Shown: piece after piece, positions 55,230 through 64,000 of the stretch
Position numbering within the stretch: position 1 is the stretch's first letter
Layout of the letters: the number at the start of each line of letters is the position of its first letter
DNA from: Lasioglossum baleicum
Taxonomy: Eukaryota > Arthropoda > Insecta > Hymenoptera > Halictidae
NCBI RefSeq assembly: GCF_051020765.1
Contig: NC_134930.1
Coordinates: 2,976,001 to 3,040,000 of the forward strand
Length of the DNA stretch: 64,000 bases
Direction: 5' to 3'
Program-made: the position numbers and the translations under genes
Notes under the pieces: model-generated
Told to the model about the DNA's origin: nothing
The model's database searches: none
What the model saw: the letters and a program-made list of their open reading frames with translations, nothing else

Positions 55230-58200
55230 AATCGTCGAATCTGACATAAACTTGAATCAATCGTGTCCGTGCTTGTTGAATCGGTGTTTCTGTGCCAATT
55301 TCGCATATTTGCATGCAAATGAACTGATCTAGCACGCGAAACAGCGATCCCGCACAGAAATAGACTTGTGAAACGGAGAATCGTAGAATCTGATGTAATA
55401 TTGAATAAATCGTGTCCGTGCTTGCCGAATCGGAGTTTCTGTGCTAATTTCGCATATTCGCTTGCAAATGCACTGAGCTATCACGCGGAACAGCCATTCC
55501 CGCACAGAAATAGACCTGTGAAACGAAGAATCGTAGAATCTGATGTAATATTGAATAAATCGTGATCGTGCTTGCCGAATCGGAGTTTCTGTGTCAATTT
55601 CGTATGTTTGCATGCAAATGCACTGATCTAGCACGCGAAACAGCGATTCCGCACTGAAATTCACTTGTGAAGCGACGAATCGTCGAATCTGACATAAACT
55701 TGAATCAATCGTGTCCGTGCTTGTTGAATCGGTGTTTCTGTGCCAATTTCGCATATTTGCATGCAATTGAACTGAGCTATCACGTGGAACAGCGGTCCCG
55801 CACAGAAATACACTTCTGAAACGAAGAATCGTCGAATCTGACATAAGTCGAATAAATCGTGACCGTGCTTGCCGAATCGGAGTTTCTGTGCCAATTTCGC
55901 ATATTCGCATGCAAATGCACTGAGCTATCACGTGGAACAGCGGTCCCGCACAGAAATACACTTCTGAAACGTAGAATCGTCGAATCTGACATAAGTCGAA
56001 TAAATCGTGACCGTGCTTGCCGAATCGGAGTTTCTGTGCCAATTTCGCATATCTGCATGCAAATGAACTGATCTAGCACGCGAAACAACGATACCGCACT
56101 GAAATACACTTCTGAAACGAAGAATCGTAGAATCTGATGTAATATTGAATAAATCGTGATCGTGCTTGCCGAATCGGAGTTTCTGTGCCAATTTCGCATA
56201 TTTGCATGCAATTGAACTGATCTAGCACGCGGAACAGCGATCCCGCACAGAAATAGACTTGTGAAACGGAGAATCGTAGAATCTGATGTAATATTGAATA
56301 AATCGTGACCGTGCTTGCCGAATCGGAGTTTCTGTGCCAATTTCGCATATCTGCATGCAAATGAACTGATCTAGCACGCGAAACAACGATACCGCACTGA
56401 AATACACTTCTGAAACGAAGAATCGTAGAATCTGATGTAATATTGAATAAATCGTGATCGTGCTTGCCGAATCGGAGTTTCTGTGACAATTTCGTATATT
56501 TGCATGCAAATGCACTGATCTAGCACGCGAAACAGCGATTCCGCACTGAAATTCACTTGTGAAGCGACGAATCGTCGAATCTGACATAAACTTGAATCAA
56601 TCGTGTCCGTGCTTGTTGAATCAGTGTTTCTGTGCCAATTTCGCATATTTGCATGCAATTGAACTGATCTAGCACGCGGAACAGCGATCCCGCACAGAAA
56701 TAGACTTGTGAAACGGAGAATCGTAGAATCTGATGTAATATTGAATAAATCGTGATCGTGCTTGCCGAATCGGAGTTTCTGTGTCAATTTCGTATATTTG
56801 CATGCAAATGCACTGATCTAGCACGCGAAACAGCGATTCCGCACTGAAATTCACTTGTGAAACGACGAATCGTCGAATCTGACATAAACTTGAATCAATC
56901 GTGTCCGTGCTTGTTGAATCGGTGTTTCTGTGCCAATTTCGCATATTTGCATGCAAATGAACTGATCTAGCACGCGAAACAGCGATCCCGCACAGAAATA
57001 GACTTGTGAAACGGAGAATCGTAGAATCTGATGTAATATTGAATAAATCGTGTCCGTGCTTGCCGAATCGGAGTTTCTGTGCTAATTTCGCATATTCGCT
57101 TGCAAATGCACTGAGCTATCACGCGGAACAGCCATTCCCGCACAGAAATAGACCTGTGAAACGAAGAATCGTAGAATCTGATGTAATATTGAATAAATCG
57201 TGATCGTGCTTGCCGAATCGGAGTTTCTGTGTCAATTTCGTATGTTTGCATGCAAATGCACTGATCTAGCACGCGAAACAGCGATTCCGCACTGAAATTC
57301 ACTTGTGAAGCGACGAATCGTCGAATCTGACATAAACTTGAATCAATCGTGTCCGTGCTTGTTGAATCGGTGTTTCTGTGCCAATTTCGCATATTTGCAT
57401 GCAATTGAACTGAGCTATCACGTGGAACAGCGGTCCCGCACAGAAATACACTTCTGAAACGAAGAATCGTCGAATCTGACATAAGTCGAATAAATCGTGA
57501 CCGTGCTTGCCGAATCGGAGTTTCTGTGAAAATTTCGCATATCTGCATGCAAATGAACTGATCTAGCACGCGAAACGACGATACCGCACTGAAATACACT
57601 TCTGAAACGAAGAATCGTAGAATCTGATGTAATATTGAATAAATCGTGTCCGTGCTTGCCGAATCGGAGTTTCTATGTCAATTTCGTATATTTGCATGCA
57701 AATGCACTGATCTAGCACGCGAAACAGCGATTCCGCACTGAAATTCACTTGTGAAGCGACGAATCGTCGAATCTGACATAAACTTGAATCAATCGTGTCC
57801 GTGCTTGTTGAATCGGTGTTTCTGTGCCAATTTCGCATATTTGCATGCAATTGAACTGATCTAGCACGCGAAACAGAGATACCGCACTGAAATTCATTTG
57901 TGAAGCGACGAATCGTCGAATCTGACATAAACTTGAATCTATCGTGTCCGTGCTTGTTGAATCGGTGTTTCTGTGCCAATTTCGCATATTTGCATGCAAT
58001 TGAACTGATCTAGCACGCGAAACAGCGATCCCGCACAGAAATAGACTTGTGAAACGGAGAATCGTAGAATCTGATGTAATATTGAATAAATCGTGTCCGT
58101 GCTTGCCGAATCGGAGTTTCTGTGCTAATTTCGCATATTCGCTTGAAAATGCACTGAGCTATCACGCGGAACAGCCATTCCGCACAGAAATAGACCTGTG

Positions 58201-61200
58201 AAACGAAGAATCGTAGAATCTGATGTAATATTGAATAAATCGTGATCGTGCTTGCCGAATCGGAGTTTCTGTGCCAATTTCGCATATCTGCATGCAAATG
58301 AACTGATCTAGCACGCGAAACAGAGATACCGCACTGAAATTCATTTGTGGAGCGACGAATCGTCGAATCTGACATAAACTTGAATCTATCGTGTCCGTGC
58401 TTGTTAAATCGGTGTTTCTGTGCCAATTTCGCATATTTGCATGCAATTGAACTGATCTAGCACGCGAAACAGCGATCCCGCACAGAAATAGACTTGTGAA
58501 ACGGCGAATCGTAGAATCTGATGTAATATTGAATAAATCGTGTCCGTGCTTGCCGAATCGGAGTTTCAGTGCCAATTTCGAATATTTGCAAGCAAATGAA
58601 CTGATTTAGCACGCGAAAGAGCGATCCCGCACAGAAATAGAGTTGTGAAACGATGAATCGTAGAATCTGATGTAATATTGAATAAATCGTGTCCGTGCAT
58701 GCCGAATCGGAGTTTCTATGCTAATTTCGCATATTCGCTTGCAAATGCACTGAGCTATCACGCGGAACAGCCATTCCCGCACAGAAATAGACCTGTGAAA
58801 CGAAGAATCGTAGAATCTGATGTAATATTGAATAAATCGTGATCGTGCTTGCCGAATCGGAGTTTCTGTGCCAATTTCGCATATCTGCATGCAAATGAAC
58901 TGATCTAGCACGCGAAACAGAGATACCGCACTGAAATTCATTTGTGAAGCGACGAATCGTCGAATCTGACATAAACTTGAATCTATCGTGTCCGTGCTTG
59001 CCGAATCGGAGTTTCAGTGCCAATTTCGCATATTTGCAAGCAAATGAACTGATTTAGCACGCGAAAGAGCGATCCCGCACAGAAATAGACTTGTGAAACG
59101 ATGAATCGTAGAATCTGATGTAATATTGAATAAATCGTGTCCGTGCATGCCGAATCGGAGTTTCTATGCTAATTTCGCATATTCGCTTGCAAATGCACTG
59201 AGCTATCACGCGGAACAGCCATTCCCGCACAGAAATAGACCTGTGAAACGAAGAATCGTAGAATCTGATGTAATATTGAATAAATCGTGATCGTGCTTGC
59301 CGAATCGGAGTTTCTGTGCCAATTTCGCATATCTGCATGCAAATGAACTGATCTAGCACGCGAAACAGAGATACCGCACTGAAATTCATTTGTGAAGCGA
59401 CGAATCGTCGAATCTGACATAAACTTGAATCTATCGTGTCCGTGCTTGTTGAATCGGTGTTTCTGTGCCAATTTCGCATATTTGCATGCAATTGAACTGA
59501 TCTAGCACGCGAAACAGCGATCCCGCACAGAAATAGACTTGTGAAACGGCGAATCGTAGAATCTGATGTAATATTGAATAAATCGTGTCCGTGCTTGCCG
59601 AATCGGAGTTTCAGTGCCAATTTCGCATATTTGCAAGCAAATGAACTGATTTAGCACGCGAAAGAGCGATCCCGCACAGAAATAGACTTGTGAAACGATG
59701 AATCGTAGAATCTGATGTAATATTGAATAAATCGTGTCCGTGCATGCCGAATCGGAGTTTCTATGCTAATTTCGCATATTCGCTTGCAAATGCACTGAGC
59801 TATCACGCGGAACAGCCATTCCCGCACAGAAATAGACCTGTGAAACGAAGAATCGTAGAATCTGATGTAATATTGAATAAATCGTGATCGTGCTTGCCGA
59901 ATCGGAGTTTCTGTGTCAATTTCGTATATTTGCATGCAAATGCACTGATTTAGCACGCGAAACAGCGATTCCGCACTGAAATTCACTTGTGAAACGACGA
60001 ATCGTCGAATCTGACATAAACTTGAATCAATCGTGTCCGTGCTTGTTGAATCGGTGTTTCTGTGCCAATTTCGCATATTTGCATGCAAATGAACTGTTCT
60101 AGCACGCGAAACAGCGATTCCGCCCTGAAATACACTTCTGAGACGAAGAACCGTCGAATCTGACATAAGTCGAATAAATCGTGACCGTGCTTGCCGAATC
60201 GGAGTTTCTGTGCCAATTTCGCATATCTGCATGCAAATGAACTGATCTAGCACGCGAAACAACGATACCGCACTGAAATACACTTCTGAAACGAAGAATC
60301 GTAGAATCTGATGTAATATTGAATAAATCGTGATCGTGCTTGCCGAATCGGAGTTTCCGTGCCAATTTCGCATATTTGCAAGCAAATGAACTGATTTAGC
60401 ACGCGAAAGAGCGATCCCGCACAGAAATTCACTTGTGAAACGACGAATCGTCGAATCTGACATAAACTTGAATCAATCGTGTCCGTGCTTGTTGAATCGG
60501 TGTTTCTGTGCCAATTTCGCATATTTGCATGCAAATGAACTGATCTAGCACGCGAAACAGCGATCCCGCACAGAAATAGACTTGTGAAACGGAGAATCGT
60601 AGAATCTGATGTAATATTGAATAAATCGTGTCCGTGCTTGCCGAATCGGAGTTTCTGTGCTAATTTCGCATATTCGCTTGCAAATGCACTGAGCTATCAC
60701 GCGGAACAGCCATTCCCGCACAGAAATAGACCTGTGAAACGAAGAATCGTAGAATCTGATGTAATATTGAATAAATCGTGATCGTGCTTGCCGAATCGGA
60801 GTTTCTGTGTCAATTTCGTATGTTTGCATGCAAATGCACTGATCTAGCACGCGAAACAGCGATTCCGCACTGAAATTCACTTGTGAAGCGACGAATCGTC
60901 GAATCTGACATAAACTTGAATCAATCGTGTCCGTGCTTGTTGAATCGGTGTTTCTGTGCCAATTTCGCATATTTGCATGCAATTGAACTGAGCTATCACG
61001 TGGAACAGCGGTCCCGCACAGAAATACACTTCTGAAACGAAGAATCGTCGAATCTGACATAAGTCGAATAAATCGTGACCGTGCTTGCCGAATCGGAGTT
61101 TCTGTGCCAATTTCGCATATTCGCATGCAAATGCACTGAGCTATCACGTGGAACAGCGGTCCCGCACAGAAATACACTTCTGAAACGTAGAATCGTCGAA

Positions 61201-64000
61201 TCTGACATAAGTCGAATAAATCGTGACCGTGCTTGCCGAATCGGAGTTTCTGTGCCAATTTCGCATATCTGCATGCAAATGAACTGATCTAGCACGCGAA
61301 ACAACGATACCGCACTGAAATACACTTCTGAAACGAAGAATCGTAGAATCTGATGTAATATTGAATAAATCGTGATCGTGCTTGCCGAATCGGAGTTTCT
61401 GTGCCAATTTCGCATATTTGCATGCAATTGAACTGATCTAGCACGCGGAACAGCGATCCCGCACAGAAATAGACTTGTGAAACGGAGAATCGTAGAATCT
61501 GATGTAATATTGAATAAATCGTGACCGTGCTTGCCGAATCGGAGTTTCTGTGCCAATTTCGCATATCTGCATGCAAATGAACTGATCTAGCACGCGAAAC
61601 AACGATACCGCACTGAAATACACTTCTGAAACGAAGAATCGTAGAATCTGATGTAATATTGAATAAATCGTGATCGTGCTTGCCGAATCGGAGTTTCTGT
61701 GACAATTTCGTATATTTGCATGCAAATGCACTGATCTAGCACGCGAAACAGCGATTCCGCACTGAAATTCACTTGTGAAGCGACGAATCGTCGAATCTGA
61801 CATAAACTTGAATCAATCGTGTCCGTGCTTGTTGAATCAGTGTTTCTGTGCCAATTTCGCATATTTGCATGCAATTGAACTGATCTAGCACGCGGAACAG
61901 CGATCCCGCACAGAAATAGACTTGTGAAACGGAGAATCGTAGAATCTGATGTAATATTGAATAAATCGTGTCCGTGCTTGCCGAATCGGAGTTTCTGTGC
62001 TAATTTCGCATATTCGCTTGCAAATGCACTGAGCTATCACGCGGAACAGCCATTCCCGCACAGAAATAGACCTGTGAAACGAAGAATCGTAGAATCTGAT
62101 GTAATATTGAATAAATCGTGATCGTGCTTGCCGAATCGGAGTTTCTGTGTCAATTTCGTATGTTTGCATGCAAATGCACTGATCTAGCACGCGAAACAGC
62201 GATTCCGCACTGAAATTCACTTGTGAAGCGACGAATCGTCGAATCTGACATAAACTTGAATCAATCGTGTCCGTGCTTGTTGAATCGGTGTTTCTGTGCC
62301 AATTTCGCATATTTGCATGCAATTGAACTGAGCTATCACGTGGAACAGCGGTCCCGCACAGAAATACACTTCTGAAACGAAGAATCGTCGAATCTGACAT
62401 AAGTCGAATAAATCGTGACCGTGCTTGCCGAATCGGAGTTTCTGTGCCAATTTCGCATATCTGCATGCAAATGAACTGATCTAGCACGCGAAACGACGAT
62501 ACCGCACTGAAATACACTTCTGAAACGAAGAATCGTAGAATCTGATGTAATATTGAATAAATCGTGTCCGTGCTTGCCGAATCGGAGTTTCTATGTCAAT
62601 TTCGTATATTTGCATGCAAATGCACTGATCTAGCACGCGAAACAGCGATTCCGCACTGAAATTCACTTGTGAAGCGACGAATCGTCGAATCTGACATAAA
62701 CTTGAATCAATCGTGTCCGTGCTTGTTGAATCGGTGTTTCTGTGCCAATTTCGCATATTTGCATGCAATTGAACTGATCTAGCACGCGAAACAGAGATAC
62801 CGCACTGAAATTCATTTGTGAAGCGACGAATCGTCGAATCTGACATAAACTTGAATCTATCGTGTCCGTGCTTGTTGAATCGGTGTTTCTGTGCCAATTT
62901 CGCATATTTGCATGCAATTGAACTGATCTAGCACGCGAAACAGCGATCCCGCACAGAAATAGACTTGTGAAACGGAGAATCGTAGAATCTGATGTAATAT
63001 TGAATAAATCGTGTCCGTGCTTGCCGAATCGGAGTTTCTGTGCTAATTTCGCATATTCGCTTGAAAATGCACTGAGCTATCACGCGGAACAGCCATTCCC
63101 GCACAGAAATAGACCTGTGAAACGAAGAATCGTAGAATCTGATGTAATATTGAATAAATCGTGATCGTGCTTGCCGAATCGGAGTTTCTGTGCCAATTTC
63201 GCATATCTGCATGCAAATGAACTGATCTAGCACGCGAAACAGAGATACCGCACTGAAATTCATTTGTGGAGCGACGAATCGTCGAATCTGACATAAACTT
63301 GAATCTATCGTGTCCGTGCTTGTTAAATCGGTGTTTCTGTGCCAATTTCGCATATTTGCATGCAATTGAACTGATCTAGCACGCGAAACAGCGATCCCGC
63401 ACAGAAATAGACTTGTGAAACGGCGAATCGTAGAATCTGATGTAATATTGAATAAATCGTGTCCGTGCTTGCCGAATCGGAGTTTCAGTGCCAATTTCGA
63501 ATATTTGCAAGCAAATGAACTGATTTAGCACGCGAAAGAGCGATCCCGCACAGAAATAGAGTTGTGAAACGATGAATCGTAGAATCTGATGTAATATTGA
63601 ATAAATCGTGTCCGTGCATGCCGAATCGGAGTTTCTATGCTAATTTCGCATATTCGCTTGCAAATGCACTGAGCTATCACGCGGAACAGCCATTCCCGCA
63701 CAGAAATAGACCTGTGAAACGAAGAATCGTAGAATCTGATGTAATATTGAATAAATCGTGATCGTGCTTGCCGAATCGGAGTTTCTGTGCCAATTTCGCA
63801 TATCTGCATGCAAATGAACTGATCTAGCACGCGAAACAGAGATACCGCACTGAAATTCATTTGTGAAGCGACGAATCGTCGAATCTGACATAAACTTGAA
63901 TCTATCGTGTCCGTGCTTGCCGAATCGGAGTTTCAGTGCCAATTTCGCATATTTGCAAGCAAATGAACTGATTTAGCACGCGAAAGAGCGATCCCGCACA
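55230..64000. repeat. Second higher-order block, offset 5216 bp then 4918 bp
   Basis: About 55230-56590 recurs at about 60446-61806 (offset 5216 = 35 monomers + 1 bp). 56967-59080 recurs at 61885-64000 (offset 4918). The offset changes by 298 bp, that is, two monomers deleted or inserted between copies. Local duplications of 11 monomers (55329 and 56967, offset 1638) and of 3 monomers (58721 and 59169) also occur. Confidence 0.85.

Larger units (their letters stand above)
45818..64000. repeat. 149-bp satellite array, about 122 monomers, open at both ends
   Basis: The sequence repeats every 149 bp (for example ACTGAT at 47732 and 47881), with 148-bp variants. All monomers are in the same orientation. 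At least three types alternate, told apart after AATCTGA: ACATAAACTTGAATCAATCG (A), TGTAATATTGAATAAATCG (B) and CATAAGTCGAATAAATCG (C). Most monomers carry the palindrome ATTTGCATGCAAAT or a one-base variant. A-type monomers also carry CGACGAATCGTCG. Minus-strand frames up to 270 codons exist only because the unit lacks stops in some frames. Such an array suggests pericentromeric or other heterochromatin. Confidence 0.98.

Noticed and set aside
45818..64000. Dozens of minus-strand reading frames of 60-270 codons in the satellite
   Set aside because: They recur with the 149-bp period, shift frame every unit, include variants broken by single bases and have no domain; they are by-products of a repeat unit with few stops.
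45818..64000. CENP-B-box-like TTCGGCAAGCACGGA on the minus strand of the satellite
   Set aside because: It matches only 7 of the 9 essential positions of the box (the central A and one G of CGGG are wrong), so no CENP-B site is claimed.

Overview
The window looks like insect nuclear DNA. Reasons: TATA plus TCAGT-type initiator core promoters, a 67-bp intron, low-complexity secreted proteins, and a mix of Transib, Tc1/mariner, hAT, Helitron, Penelope-like and Gypsy elements beside a long satellite. A hymenopteran is my best guess, but nothing here proves the order. No prokaryotic gene, CRISPR array or full-length tRNA gene was seen.

Layout. 1-5.1 kb is repeat-dense, with two back-to-back Transib-like elements, one carrying a nested solo LTR. 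5.3-17 kb holds the only convincing host genes: a four-member cluster of secreted His/Lys/Gly-rich proteins. Gene 1 (+) has two exons, genes 2 (-) and 3 (+) are divergent across a 1.2-kb spacer, and gene 4 (+) is apparently broken. All share a signal peptide and a short motif after it; genes 1-3 also share two internal motifs. Between them lie a decayed Penelope-like element, a Tc1/mariner MITE and foldback elements. 17-22 kb has a solo LTR and a Helitron nested in a foldback element. 22-23.6 kb is GC-rich and repeat-poor, with one possible small exon. 23.8-34.7 kb is a second Transib-rich zone with a hAT MITE and a solo Gypsy LTR. 35-40.2 kb has mariner-type deletion derivatives, a retroposed sequence with 16-bp target duplications and a SINE-like unit. 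40.3-45.1 kb is a Gypsy element with both LTRs and target duplications but two internal deletions. After a 100-N gap, 45.8-64 kb is entirely a 149-bp satellite with higher-order repeats, open at both ends.

Most notable: (i) a hammerhead-ribozyme-like motif at 24352-24420 with all three stems, a GTC cleavage triplet and the CTGATGA box, but GGAA instead of GAAA. It lies in a 488-bp insertion with 13-bp target duplications inside a Transib copy. (ii) A local group of Transib-like elements whose ends read as recombination-signal-like heptamer, 22/23-nt spacer and A-rich nonamer. One copy has perfect CGCCG target duplications and keeps a spliced N-terminal transposase reading frame with a GRP motif but no catalytic core. 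(iii) The secreted gene cluster. (iv) The higher-order satellite with two dyad motifs per monomer. All calls come from reading the sequence; no database search was run.
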